DNA of 64,000 bases, from NCBI GenBank assembly GCA_021432635.1, contig MU270034.1, positions 62,001-126,000 of the forward strand, in the 5' to 3' direction. Source of the DNA: Thozetella sp. PMI_491. Lineage: Eukaryota; Ascomycota; Sordariomycetes; Chaetosphaeriales; Chaetosphaeriaceae. Under the pieces are notes generated by a model. That model saw only the letters and a program-made list of their open reading frames with translations. It was not told the DNA's origin and did no database searches. The position numbers were made by a program, and so were the translations under genes. Each line of letters opens with the position of its first letter. The stretch's first letter is position 1. Positions 11,162 through 22,908 of this stretch are shown piece after piece.

Positions 11162-11571
11162 CGCGGACTGCACGAGACGAATGTCTGTTCGCCGGTTCTG
11201 ATCGCAAACTTCGCATTAAGAGAGAGACAGTTAGAGGTCACAGGTGAAAACAAGGATGGATGAAATTCTTCCTACACATGCGAAGGCTGTGTGCCGTTAG
11301 GCAGCATTTACACCGCCTCGTTTCAAATTTCGCGCTCTGCTCCAGACCAATGAGCGAAGCCCACACGTAGTACCGAGCGCTAAAATGCACTTCCTGTGTC
11401 TGACAGTCATTGAAGCACAGCCTCATCTCTACCTGATCGTTTTGACCGCCAAATCTGACGTGCTCTCTGGATCACCGCACCTGCCATTCTCATTTAGGCC
11501 TGGTTTCTAGACATCCAGCACAAAGTTCTTACCTCCCCTGAAGGCTTATACAGTCCAGAACCAACTGGGAA
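11162..11571. promoter_or_regulatory. 410-bp shared upstream region of the NLR and SNF2 genes
   Basis: The start codons of the minus-strand NACHT gene (11161) and the plus-strand SNF2 gene (11572) face away from each other across only ~410 bases, so both promoters must lie here or overlap the 5' ends. No gene-like frame lies between them. No TATA box or known operator is clear. Confidence 0.5.
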
Positions 11572-14500
11572 ATGGAGCATAGCTCATTCTATGATCATGC
11601 TTCGCAGTGCGCAAATCTCGAAAACTCCGGAAATCCTCGCAAGCGGCAGCGGTTAGACGAAGCCACGAATCCGTTGCCAAGTTCAACCGATTTGTTTGCC
11701 ATGCAACGATCGTTGCACCCCGTAGACCGCAACGCTACGTCCTCTCCGCGCTTGAACCCCGATGTATTGCCAGGCTCGTCATTACCAGAGTATCCTGGTT
11801 CACAAATAGCGGAACTCTACAATAGAGATGTAATTTTGGTGTGTTTCGGGATGGTGAGTCCGTGACCAGCGCGCGAAACCGAGATTCCAAGTGACGAGCC
11901 TACGTCATAGATTGCTTTCCATTCGTGTAGCTACGAGCAGCAGGGTTCTATAGTCCTATCGGAACCGTTCCAAGTACGGCTAAACTCCTCGGAACGCTTC
12001 AGTGCTGTGAACGGCTCCGGTACCCAAGGCAAGATTTTTGTTGACTATGGGCCGGTTGTCCAAGGCCTCCTCGAAGAACCGACAATCAGCCTACACATCT
12101 CTTGTATCCCAAAAAGCGAAGCAACTGTGCTCAGAGGTGGCCGATTCTCGAGAAACCTGCCTTGTGCCTTGCAAATCACCATTTTCGGCCCACTCAATCT
12201 TTCTGATGACATCGGAGGCTGGTTCCAGGATTACGATGTTTATCTCCAAGACCCCGTCACTTGCCCTTTGAATGTCAAATACTGTAACCCCCATCGACTG
12301 TCATCTGAGAACATAGCTAGTTACCCCTGGTTATCAGAGGCTGTGGCTGAGGGAACCCAAACTGTTCAGCTCCATGCCATTGCTGAGGCACAAGACTTTT
12401 TGGATATTCTAAGCGTCCGCCGCGATCTCGACGAAACTGCACAGCCCAGGAATATTCGCACCACTTTGAAGAGGTAAGTCAGATTTTAAGATGTCTCCAT
12501 GCCCGTACCTTTGCTAATGAAGCCTTTTTAGACACCAGAAACAGGCCCTCACATTCATGCTGCAGCGTGAGCGTGGCTGGGGCTTTGAGCGAACAGATTT
12601 CGACATATGGGAGGCGTTGGAGAGTGCGACTGGGCAAGTGTAAGTTTATGTCTGACCTGTCCTCGATTTCTTCCAGCGAATACATTGCTTACTCGGGATA
12701 GATTCGTAAACAGGATATCCGGTCTCCAACAGGCGGAAGAGCCTTCGCCCTTCTCCGGAGGCATCATAGCTGATACCATGGGGCTCGGAAAGACGTTAAC
12801 TATGATAGCACTAGTTGCAATGGGTTCAGAGAGGAGAGAGGATCATGTGGCTACTCTTCATCCTGAAGAAAGGGATAAGCGGAACATTTCGGCTACCCTC
12901 ATTATTCTGCCTCCAACCCGTATGTCTCTCACTATCCTCCCAGTAATTCTTCTGATTGCAAAATTAACCCCTTTCTGATAGTTCTCGGTACTTGGGAGAA
13001 TCAAATTCAAGAGTACAGCGTATTCTCCTACACAGCACCCTACTATAGCTAACAACAGTAGCAGGCATGTAATCACTGGAGGTCTTAAAGTTCGCCGGCA
13101 TCATGAGAAGTCAAAACTGAAAACAATCAATGACCTAGACGCCGTCAACGTAGTTTTGACTACTTACCAAACCGTTTCTACTGAGTGGAAACATCACGAG
13201 GATACGCAGAATTCTGCCCTGTTCTCTGTTTGCTGGCGTAGAATCATCCTTGACGAAGGTAAACCTCAGGGTCTGCTGCGATATTCCTTCGAGAGCGAGA
13301 TGGGATTTGTGATTTGCATGCTGAAATTTGGATAGCACATGTTATCCGCAACGGGAACTCAGGGATGGCACGCGCAGCGTGCGAGCTCTCCTCGTTTTCT
13401 CGATGGGCCGTCACTGGCACTCCGATCCAGAATCGTCTAGGCGATCTAGCGAGCCTCCTGAAGTTTATCCGCGCACATCCCTATACTGACCCAAAGCGAT
13501 TTGACATTGACATCTCTCGCCTCTGGAAATTCGGCGAAACCGAGGAGGCAGTCAAGCGCCTCCAACATTTGTCTGCGTGTCTCTTGCTGCGGCGGTCTCA
13601 AGGTACCATAGACCTTCCTGCGCGGCAAGATATGCAATGCCCTATCGATTTTAATCGTGAGGAGAGAGCTCTTTATGAGCATAACCGGCAACAAGTCATC
13701 TCAAAGATTGATGTGGCCCTCCACAGTGAAGTAGAAACCGCTAGGGATGGAGGTTACGTGAACGTTCTGCAGCAAATTGAGTCACTGAGGCTGATTTGCA
13801 ATCTGGGCACCTATTACTATACGAGACACGACCCGCCCCTACAATCTAGAGTCAAATCTCATGATTGGGAAGCGGTAGCACAGCGAACCTTCGACGTACA
13901 GAGGGAGATGGGGCCGATATCTTGCTCCTCATGCTGCTACACATTTGAGCTAACGGAGACGCTGCGGCTCGATGATATTTCTGATTTGCAACAGACTGGT
14001 CAATACTCTCACTGCCTATCGTTTCTCTGCGGCCACTGCGCCCAGAAACTCAGACAACTCGGCCGTGCCTTTACCTGTAGTCACAGGACTGCATGTCCAA
14101 TAGCTCCAGTGTCCTTAAACAGCACCATTCTCGAGGAAACCCCAAATCGGGTCTATCTGGAGGCTGGATCTGGGAATGGAGGGCTTCCCTCCAAGATTCA
14201 GGCGTTAATATCTGACATTAAGAGTCTACCGTCGGATACGAAGTGGTAGCTCGCCCATCCTTTTACTGTCGTCCCAAAGTCGGCTGTCACAGGACATCCT
14301 ATAGGCTAACAAGACTCAGCATTGTATTCTCAACTTGGAGACTCACCCTTGACATTATCGAGGCAGGACTAGCAGAGAGAAAAATACATTGCAGTCGGTA
14401 TGACGGGAAGTTGCCCCAGAGGGATCGAGGGAGGGTGTTGGAAGCATTCAAGACCGATCCCGCCATTCGAGTTATGCTCCTCACGCTGTCTTGTGGTGCA

Positions 14501-14971
14501 GTGGGGTCAGTGATTAGCTTTTTCCAAGGCGACACAGGCTGACGTGACGCAGACTTACCCTCACCGTGGCATCGCGCGCCTACCTCATGGAGCCCCACTG
14601 GCATGTTCCACCCCGTCCCATAACACTGTCTTCTTTCCGGCTTATACTTGTTTAGGAATCCCACATTAGAGGAGCAGGCTTTAGCACGGATTCATCGGAT
14701 TGGACAAACAAGAGAAGTGACAACCATTCGCTTTTTCGTTCGTGACTCTTTTGAAGAGGTTAGCGAGCTTTTCTTTCAAAGTTTAAAAAGCCCGTGAAAC
14801 TTGCTAACCATAGTTCCAACCTAGCGCGTCATAGAATTGCAGAAAATGAAGAAGCAGCTAGCCGGTGTTCTCTTCGCGCCTTATGACGGAGAACAAAAGA
14901 ATAGTCTAGACGGTCTACATGTTAGTAGAAACGGCCAAGTACTGAAGTATTTAGTAACTGACACTATTTAG
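11572..14971 (+). CDS. SNF2/Rad5-type DNA-dependent ATPase with RING-like insert
   Basis: About ten introns; roughly 925 aa. After a basic N-terminus (NPRKRQRLDEATN), exon 2 gives a HIRAN-like segment, then RHQKQALTFMLQRERGW, motif I GGIIADTMGLGKTL (about 12760-12795), the ILPPTLLGTWENQIQE strand and the DEAH box, rebuilt across the intron ending at 13335. SRWAVTGTPIQNRLGDLASL, a Cys/His-rich RING-like stretch (SCSSCCYTF...CGHC...CP, about 13920-14105), KCIVFSTW and motif VI EEQALARIHRIGQTREV follow. This is the layout of Rad5/Rad16-like ATPases that move on DNA and ubiquitinate repair or chromatin factors. The RING Cys/His spacing looks irregular, so ligase activity is uncertain. One intron (14601-14655) is GC-AG. 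No stop breaks the model, and it reaches a natural TAG at 14969-14971. Confidence 0.8.
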
Positions 14972-15931
14972 AAATTAAGGTCCTTAGTTTAGTCACAATA
15001 CTTATTAATAAACAGAAAGAAGGGAGAGACCAGGCTGTTACCTTGGCTCTATATAGGAGATGCTTGATAGCAGCTCTCTAGATGCACGACAAGATATAGC
15101 CAACTGTTGTGGTATACGGAGCTATCACTTAGCTTCAAATACTTCTTAGCCAATAGTTATTTAGTCGTGCTCTTTCTTTACACTTTCCAATATACTATGC
15201 TAGCGTAGGTACGGCGCCTCCGTGGAGCGCTGGCTTATAAATATTCTCTTCTACTAACTTTAACTCGGAGTTAGACTAACTAGATAGCCGGATCATATAC
15301 AGAATGTAACCTCATCTTGCAGGACACGACCACGGAGTATCTCAAAGGTACTAAGGTGAAGGAGGCACAGACGTTGGCCATTTGTTCCTGATTGGCCATC
15401 GTGTAGAAAGCTGCCGCAACCCCTTTACTGGGATTCCAAATGGGTCGACGGTACGGATACTGATATACTGCATGATGGGAGGTGCCAGCCAATGCCACTC
15501 CCCGCCCGTTTCATATGAAGCGACCAGCCTCGCTCGGCAGTCTTTTGTTATAGGGCGTATGCTTCGTCTCCAATTTCGCGAACCCAAATGTCGAATGTCG
15601 GCACCAGGATTGTCTCTGCATCTCGCCATTACTACCTAAACTTTGCCATGGACTCGTCTAAACAGACAACCGCTACTGCCTCTTGCGCAGCAGATATGGC
15701 CATAGCCTCCCGAATAGTTATTGTCACGAAGGGCAACTTACTATATAAGACCACAGTCTCTAACTAGATAGTATCTCACAGTCCTTTCTCTTCGGCAATT
15801 CTTTTACGTTCCAAGATTCATTCTTACACTGAGAACTCTTTCGCCCGTCAATTGTTTCTTCACGCATTCCGAACTTTATCCCACCTCTCGTTTTTCCCCA
15901 ACCTAAACAATTCTTAACGCCCTCAGCGATT
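14972..15931. other. AT-rich decayed spacer
   Basis: Starts with ~320 bases of AT-rich, stop-dense sequence resembling mutated repetitive DNA, then ordinary spacer with short frames and no domains. No terminal repeats were found that would define an element. Confidence 0.35.
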
Positions 15932-16620
15932 ATGACGCTTACCGAAGACTCGAGCTCTGCACCCTTCTACGGAATGTGGCATCCCATGCCTTGTGTGGTT
16001 TGAAGATGCTATTGCCCCATATGTTGTACCTACCGTGGTTTTTGATCTCTATTTCCACATTCCTGATATCAACGAAGCGGCCCGAAAGCTGAAAGGTCAA
16101 GGCTGGGTGGACTCGTTACTATTTGATCATAACAGCTATCACCTTCGAAGCCTGCATCCATCTATTATCTACCATCGTTTAGATCCACCAGATTTCGACC
16201 TGTCAAATCGCCTCTGCCTCAAGCCCCAGGCTATTTGCCGTCAATAGGCTCGCCTGGCCCCACGACCTCAGTTCTACTCCCAGCTACCGTTTGGAACGTC
16301 CCTATTGAGATATTGCAGGCATCTGACTTTATACCACCATTGAACCTTTTGGTAGAGGCTTTAATTGAAAGCCTACTAGATTCACCCTAAGACTCAGCTC
16401 TCCGACGCCATTTAGCTGTTCACGTCTGTTATTTATACCACCACTGTAAAGCACTCAAGAGGCCCGAAATCGCAAAACAATTAAGACTAGAAAACCGGAG
16501 GTTCCATGGCCATGCTCTTTCGAAGCCAGGGCTAGGGACGGTACCATTATTAAATGAACAGCGTCGGATTAGGGATGAAATTAAGGCGAGAGAACGTTAG
16601 GTATAATATCGAGAGGCCTT
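15932..16620 (+). pseudogene. decayed fungal hypothetical gene (WFEDAIAPYVVPTVVFDLY family)
   Basis: A frame starting at 15932 runs into WHPMPCVV and then must shift to read VWFEDAIAPYVVPTVVFDLY and HIPDINEAARKLKGQGW. This is a pattern I recognise from a family of uncharacterised fungal proteins of variable copy number. After a stop at about 16245 the homologous frame continues with STTVLLPATVWNVPIEILQ, LNLLVEALIESLLD, another stop, then RRHLAVHVCYLYHHCKALK, NEQRRIRDEIKARER and further stops. At least one frameshift and two or three stops make it non-functional. The function of intact relatives is not known to me. Recognition rests on memory of the family, so the name is tentative, but the alternation of good coding sequence and stops supports a dead gene. 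Confidence 0.55.
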
Positions 16621-16889
16621 TAGATGAATAAATATTATGCTAAGCCATTTCTCTCTTATGTGAACTGCGATCTATGAACCCAAGCATGTCTTGTTTCCCG
16701 AATAATAGACCTGTCGATGGGAAATGGGATAATTTCCTTAAGTACGCCTTGATATAATACACTGATAGCCCGCTTAAAGGATTAATTCTCACTGGCTAGC
16801 CTGCGCATTGATTATCCCTTTCTCGATCACTGGAAGAGTTTATTGTCTACAACTGCGTGGGGCTTGATTGCATTGCATATAAAGAATGC
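16621..16889. other. spacer, no gene seen
   Basis: AT-rich, stop-dense sequence in all frames. Confidence 0.3.
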
Positions 16890-17085
16890 ATCAACTCGAG
16901 CAGAGCTATCTAGTGGCAAAAGGAGAGCTCTACCGCTTTTATATAGCCGTACAACGAGATGTAAGAGCTGCTCTGTTGATCTTGAGAAGCTCTCGAGATC
17001 CCCGAGGCTCATCTCGGTGGAATGGCCACCTATCAACAGTTGAGGAGCAGCTATACTGGCCCGGTTAGAGCCGAAGACTTTGTCA
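16890..17085 (+). mobile_element. possible Ty3/gypsy retrotransposon integrase relic
   Basis: In shifted plus-strand frames one can read AHLGGMATYQQLRSSYTGPV and the overlapping WNGHLSTVEEQLYWPG, followed by RAEDFVT. In gypsy-type polyproteins the integrase zinc-binding region has the pattern D-P-x-(A/G)-H-x-G-x-x-(R/K)-T-Y-x-x-L-R-x-x-(Y/F)-Y-W-P-G. The match is short, frame-broken and contains stops, as expected of an old mutated copy. No LTRs or reverse transcriptase were found around it. Low confidence. Confidence 0.3.
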
Positions 17086-17689
17086 CATAGGAGGCAGGCC
17101 GCCTGATGATCGAAAAGTCGATCAAGAAATGATCCATGGCCTTAGAATATTCTGATTTCCGTATCTGCGTAGATATTGCCGATCTGTTTGGATGCTTTGA
17201 CCCTTTCCCCTGTTTGCGGGGGTTGAAAACTGCCCAAGGAGAGCGGGAGACGGTATAGCACTGCATTTAATGCTCTTGGGTGGTGGGTGTGACAATGATT
17301 TAAACCTGGGACACAAGCAGCGTCCGGAGTGCATAGCCAAAATGCCTAAAGCCAGGGCATGAGGTTTCCCCCAGCGCGGTATCCCGTGCGCTAGCTTGAG
17401 GCAGGCTGAGCCGAGGATCTGCAGTGTTCCAAATGCGTCTGATCTGTCGATCACGGAATCTCGGACGAGGGGCTAAAACTGCTCAACTTGACAGTGTTGG
17501 AGTGAATAGGCTTCAGGATCTTGACTTTTCAAGTATAAAAGATGAAGAACCTGCGAATGAACTCTGCTTGTCCTTGCATCGCCTCATTTGCTGCTCATAC
17601 TCATTCCTTCCACATCATATTTCACGCCCACCCTCCGTGAATACTATACAGCATTTCAGTACCTCTTAAATTCTTTTTGTTTTCCCACC
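17086..17689. promoter_or_regulatory. upstream region of the cysteine-rich secreted protein gene
   Basis: No gene seen. A TATA-like TATAAAA lies at about 17534-17540, roughly 150 bases upstream of the ATG at 17690, followed by CT-rich tracts typical of fungal leaders. Confidence 0.4.
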
Positions 17690-18092
17690 ATGAAGCTCAC
17701 TATAATTATTGTTGCCTGCATTTCGACACTTGCTGGGGCAATTGCGATCGAAAATCCCGAGGCTGCTGCCGTGAGGCGGGAGATCCTCCTGCTGGAGAGC
17801 AGAGGCGTCAATGAAGGTCGCGCTGTCGCCAGTGGCGCTTGCTGCATCGCCGAGGTCAGCAAGAAGGAGGATGTGTGCAACGTCAATGGTGCCGCGGGAA
17901 AGTGTGTGCCTGCAAACTCTGCCGGCTGTGAGTCCCAAAATCATTTTGGCATCTACTTCTGTGTAGCCAGATCTATCGCTAACATCAGTGGCACCAGGCG
18001 GCGCGGCCCTAACGTGTATTGCCAACGCAAAGCTGTCCTGCAACAACAATGTGCTGGAGAACGGCAAGCCGACCTGCAGGCCTACCGCTTAA
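17690..18092 (+). CDS. small secreted cysteine-rich protein (effector-like)
   Basis: Two exons, 17690-17927 and 17998-18092, give 110 aa. The N-terminus is a clear signal peptide (MKLTIIIVACISTLAGAIA). The mature part opens with an acidic segment, and then a cysteine domain starts at GACC. The spacing is CC..C..C..C..C..C..C, eight cysteines after splicing to the acceptor ending at 17997, which yields NSAGCGAALTCIANAKLSC and ends GKPTCRPTA. An acceptor nine bases upstream (ending 17988) is also in frame but replaces the fifth Cys by Leu and adds three residues. Reading through the intron extends the frame to 18133 but loses the pattern. Small secreted Cys-rich proteins of this type are apoplastic or wall-active and include effectors. 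No known fold was assigned. Confidence 0.75.
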
Positions 18093-19486
18093 TGTGCCTT
18101 GTGTATAACGCCTCCGGATTCCAATGCTATTAGATGTATTTTCGCGGATCGTGGCGCTGCTTTTTACTAGTAGCAAACGACTTGGAGGAGTTGCTTGGCT
18201 TAAATTGCGCTCGATTAGGTTATGAGACGTTTACTGGAGTTGATATTGTTATAGCAGCCAGTCAAGACCACCAGCCCCAACCACAAGTGGCTTAGCTACA
18301 GTGAAGGTGCTTGGTAGAACAGTCTAACGGAACCATCTTGAACATGCCAGATACTGTTCCACGGAAGCGCGTGGCCAGCTGACTAGCTTAGGTGTCCATT
18401 CTTGCCACATCCAACGCTTGGATCTGCAGGTCTAGGGAGGAAATTGCGGGGCTGTTTCAATTATCATCAGTGCTAGTAAAATTGGTGACGACGTGCCTTT
18501 CGCTGCACTAAGCTGTCTTACGATGTCAGATAGTTAAGTTAGGTACCTGCACATAAAGGACTTCGTCCAATATCTACACGCTGATGTCATGTGTCTGCCT
18601 ACCCATGCAACTAGACCTAGCACCCAGAGCGGCGGGAACACACTCGGTCTCATCGACACCTTACGCTAACCCCTGCGTGGAAGGGGGTGCGACGGCTGGG
18701 GGTGGCTTTGGCTTTCGGGCAGCGCGTTGTGGCCGCAGACGCCGCAGCCGCATCCTTCTCGGGGAACGGAGTTTTCAGTGGCCGGCGCCGAGGTATCTCA
18801 GATGCTGTGTTCTCATGCCAATTCATCAAGCTCAAACTAGGGCCGCCTATTTCTGATTTGCTGGTCGGTCGAAAGGCCGAGGCCTAACCACACCTGCGAT
18901 TATGCGGACAAGCGTATTATCTCACGTTAGTAGAGCAGATAACACAAAAAGAGCGGGTAGGCGAGCTAGTACCGTTTAGGCTTTGCGTCCGACGATATAT
19001 ACGGGGTCTCACTCAGACGCCAAACCAATGATAGCCAAGCAACGCGCTGGCCCTGATTCAACGCCTCATTCCTTCCTGGACGCCATGAACGCAAAGATTA
19101 TTCCTCCTAACGTACCGAATAACAGCCTACCTAGAGAGACGCGACGATGATTGTTACCGGAAACTTCACTGAGGAACGCAAAGACGGCACTTAGATATAC
19201 AGCCTCCAAGAGGCACATGTCAGGCTGATCATTTCTTCGACAGATCATGCCCCTTTTGGGCATAATTATTAGGGATATCATCTTCATGACTGGTCAAGCT
19301 TAGTTTCATGTGTATATATATGCCATGAAAGACCTTCTTGGACCTCAACTCAGCACCAGCACCAGCGGGTTCAGAAAACTTATCCGTCCATTCCATACAG
19401 TCATAAGATCACTTCTCCAACCCCATTTCCTCGGTGGAAACCTACAGTGTCTTTCTGTATCCTTTCATCAAATTGACCGAGACAAG
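18093..19486. other. intergenic, no gene seen
   Basis: About 1.4 kb between the secreted protein and the sulfatase. Short frames on both strands are GC-rich shadows without domains. A TATATATA-type run at about 19310-19321 may be the sulfatase core promoter. Confidence 0.4.
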
Positions 19487-21598
19487 ATGATATATCCTTC
19501 AAAGCTCGCCGCCCTTTCGGCATTGCTGCTTAATATTGGCCATGTCTTAGCGACGCCTCCACCCAACGTGGTATTTATCCTTACTGATGACCAAGATGCA
19601 AAGCTTGGAAGCATGGACTTTATGCCGTTGGTCAAGAAACACATTGCCGATAAAGGGGTGACGTTCAATCGTCATTATTGCACGGTCTCTTTGTGTTGCC
19701 CGTCAAGGGTAAGCATCTGGACTGGCAAAGCAGCCCATAACCACAACGTTACCACCGTTGACCCGCCCATTGGTATGAGATTTTAAAAAATTGACTTTGG
19801 GTAGTAACTAACTAAATTTGAAGGGGGGTTCCCGAAGTTTCTTGATCAAGGGCTTAACGATAACTATCTACCTATTTGGTTACAGGATGCAGGCTATGCA
19901 ACGTACTATGTTGGAAAACTCTTCAACGCCCAGACTATCTTGAATTATCGTTTCCCAGAATATGCCAAGGGCTGGACCGGCTCGGTATGTTATGTTATGG
20001 CTTTTTGATTCTTCTCCCCTTTTCGTGATTATTTTGAAATTGATTTTTCTGACTGTATGACAAGGAGTTCCTTCTCGACCCCTTTACCTACAGCTTCCTG
20101 AATCCCTGGTTTGCGAGAAACAATGGCATACCTAAGCCATACCCTAACCAGTACACTACGGACATTGTCGGCCAAAAAGCTCTCGGATTCCTCGATGAAG
20201 CAGCCAGGAATGTTGACGAGAAGCCATTCTTCCTCGCCATCGCGCCGGTCGGACCACACGCTGATGTCGAGGTCAAGCTGACCATTGGCAATATCACCCT
20301 AGGATCCAACCTCGTAAACGAGAGCCTGATAGATCAGATTAAAGACATACCAAGTAACGTTGGGATCGAAACAACTTGGTCCCCTCCGATACCTGCAGCT
20401 CGTCATGCCGGGTTGTTTTCCGACGCTCAAGTCCCCCGGACACCCAACTTTAATCCAGAACAAGTACGTTGCCCTTTGTACGCGGAAATCTGCGGAGCTT
20501 GATGGTATCACAAGCAAGCGAACGCAGCAATACCCTTTTAGCGATACTATATTAATTTGCCCTTAGCCCTCTGGCGCCGACTGGGTTACCCAGCTACCAA
20601 AGCTGTCTGCAGAAAATATCACGTACAACGACGAGTGGTACCGACAGCGCCTCCGTTCATTGCAATCCATCGATGAGCTGGTCGAGCAGGTGACCAACAA
20701 ATTAGATTCCCACGGAATACTAGACAACACTTATATTTTCTATTCAACCGATAATGGATTCCATATCGGCCAGCACCGCATGCCACCTGGCAAGGGTTGT
20801 CCGTACGAGGCCGATCTCAAGATTCCACTCGTTGTCCGCGGGCCCAGAATTGTTCCTGGATCAAGTGTAGACGTTCCTACATCGCATACTGATCTCTCCC
20901 CGACGTTTCTTGACATATTAGGCATCCAAGAGAGACCAGACTTCGATGGCGCACCGATTCCTTTGAAGGAAGGGTTCGCGACGGACGCAACAAGGGAGCA
21001 TGTACAGGTCGAGTTCTGGAGTAACAATGACCAGACTGAGTACAATGACCACAACGTGTACAATGATCGTGAGTAAAATACCTTGACTGTTACGGAGCAC
21101 ACTCTGACTTAATTTGTGCCCGCTAGCCACTATTGTCAACAACACATACAAATCCCTCCGAGTCATCGGTGAAGAATACGATCTGGCGTATACCGTATGG
21201 TGTTCCGGTGCCCATGAGCTCTATGATATGAAGGTGAGCGATATCGGATCTCAAGTCCTTTCCATAAAACCAGAGCTGACATAGCACCACAGACCGATGA
21301 GGATCAAATGGTTAACCTGTACAACTCCAATTCCTCTATCGGCCTCCTCGGAGTCCCCGGACAGCAGCTCATTAACAGGCTAGACGGCCTCCTGCTCGCC
21401 CTGAAGACCTGCGCCGGGGACGTGTGCCGGGATCCGTGGGGAGCGATCCTGCCAGGTTCTGGGGTAAACTCCCTCTCAGGCGCCCTGGATGAACAATATG
21501 ATACTATGTTTGCCGAGCTTCCTCGGGTTTCCTACTCAGTCTGCTTAGACTACTACTCGTTGGATGCCGAGCAGCCCACGTTCGCTTCGCCCGCATAA
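19487..21598 (+). CDS. secreted sulfatase (arylsulfatase / GlcNAc-6-sulfatase-like)
   Basis: About six exons. The ATG at 19487 opens a signal peptide (KLAALSALLLNIGHVLA), followed by the metal-binding NVVFILTDDQDAKLGS and the sulfatase signature SLCCPSRVSIWTGK. Its C-x-P-S-R Cys is the one normally oxidised to formylglycine, or modified by an equivalent route in fungi. YVGKLFNAQ, PFFLAIAPVGPHAD (His), YIFYSTDNGFHIGQH (metal-binding Asp-Asn and His) and a CPYEADLKIPLVVRGP block follow, all as in the arylsulfatase / N-acetylglucosamine-6-sulfatase branch. Introns fall before GFPKFLDQG, before EFLLDPFTY, at 20464-20566, after NVYND and after YDMK; each join restores frame. The frame is intact to TAA. 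It probably releases sulfate from extracellular sulfate esters, serving sulfur scavenging or polysaccharide breakdown. No neighbour suggests a substrate. Confidence 0.85.
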
Positions 21599-22062
21599 TA
21601 CAGGGGCAGATCATTCGGTAGTAGGAAGTAGCTTGGTGGGTTTTATTTCGTTGCAATTAGAAACAACCTTCTTTTGGCTAGTTAGCTCGGACAACTATCT
21701 GCTCGAGTACTGGGATTAGTGCTGACAAATCGTTTGTCTGCATTCTATCAATAAATGACTTCTCCGTCGCCTGCTCGCCGGTTCTATCATGAGAAATACG
21801 AGGCGCCTTGAGAACGCAGCACAGCCACCACCGAGATTTCACTGCCATATTTAGCCCCCCCAAGGCCCTCCTCCGCACCCCACCTTATTCTTGATACTCT
21901 AACGCACTATATTCCGAGTTCGTTGCCAACGTCAAATGAAATGGCCTTCACATTTTACTGTGGTCGTCAGTCTGATCTTAATTCATTACCTTGACGTTGT
22001 CACTATCCTATCATCATAATCTTAGAAACATAAGATTTATAGCTCTATTAAGCTTAGCCTAG
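21599..22062. other. intergenic, no gene seen
   Basis: Spacer between the sulfatase and the GMC remnant; stop-rich, no domain seen. Confidence 0.35.
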
Positions 22063-22566
22063 AGCAACCGTTTTAGCGAGGGACTGTCAGAGTAGTGTCA
22101 TCAGACATTTTTGACCCTCCGGTCGCAGACCCTGGCTTCCTGACAAACCCCTTGGACATCGATGTTTTAACGGAGGGCATCGCCTTTATTCGAAAGCTTG
22201 TCAAGACCCCAGCGATCCAGGCTCTTCGGCCTGTCGAGATGAACCCGGGAGCAAACACCACGAGCGATGCCGACCTTGAGGCCTGCATTTGCTCTAATGC
22301 AAGAACATTCTTTCACCCCTCAGGCTCCCTCCTGCAAAATTGGCTCTCAGGCCAATGGCGGGGTTGTAGACGAGCAGCTACGGGTACATGGGGTCAAGGG
22401 GCTGCGAATCGTTGAGGCGAGTCTTGTCCCCCTCCTTCCCACTGCACACAGTATGGCGACAGTCTACGCCGTCGCTGAGATGGTATGGGTATTGTTCTTC
22501 ATAAAATTTGACATGGATGCTAATATCCTGACAATATAGGCCGCTGATATAATCAAGCGAGGATAA
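22063..22566 (+). pseudogene. C-terminal remnant of a GMC oxidoreductase
   Basis: The sequence begins mid-protein at the family's PFSRGTV motif, but with TAG in place of the Ser codon, and reads VRVVSSDIFDPPVADPGFLTN and PLDIDVLTEGIAFIRKLV. It reaches the active-site region FHPSGS and must shift frame to continue CKIGSQANGGVVDEQLRV, HGVKGLRIVEASLVPLLPT, AHSMATVYAVAEM and, after an intact intron, AADIIKRG-stop. GMC enzymes (choline/glucose/aryl-alcohol oxidase type) are FAD flavoproteins; this end holds the substrate domain and catalytic His. The FAD-binding N-terminal two-thirds is absent upstream. The frameshift is explained by a tandem CTCCCTCC, a 4-bp duplication: a single copy would restore the family motif. 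Clearly non-functional. Confidence 0.8.
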
Positions 22567-22908
22567 CCAGCCAGCTCTCGACTTAATCGACCTATGTGTA
22601 AGTGGTTGGTTCCACTTTAACTAGGTCAACTCTAGGTGTAAAGCGGATATAGTATTATACTGTAACTAGCGGTAACTATAAGTTATATATAAACATATTA
22701 ATATTATTAATAAGCAGCAATTATATCAAGTACCAGTATACGTGTGGGAGGCGGGGCTTCCGGGGGCCTCGGATTTAGTATGAAAAGGATAGCTTGGGAG
22801 ACTAGTCGAAGTAGACTATGTAGAAATTTCTCAAGCAACCTCTAGTCCTAAAACGTAAGGTACCTATGGGCGAATGATATCCGCCACATTGATGCAGCTA
22901 GAGAGATT
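22567..22908. other. AT-rich decayed spacer
   Basis: Very AT-rich around 22650-22740 with runs of TTAATATTATTAAT-like sequence and no coding frame; typical of mutated repeats in fungal genomes. It includes the 3' flank of the DUF7730-like gene. Confidence 0.35.
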
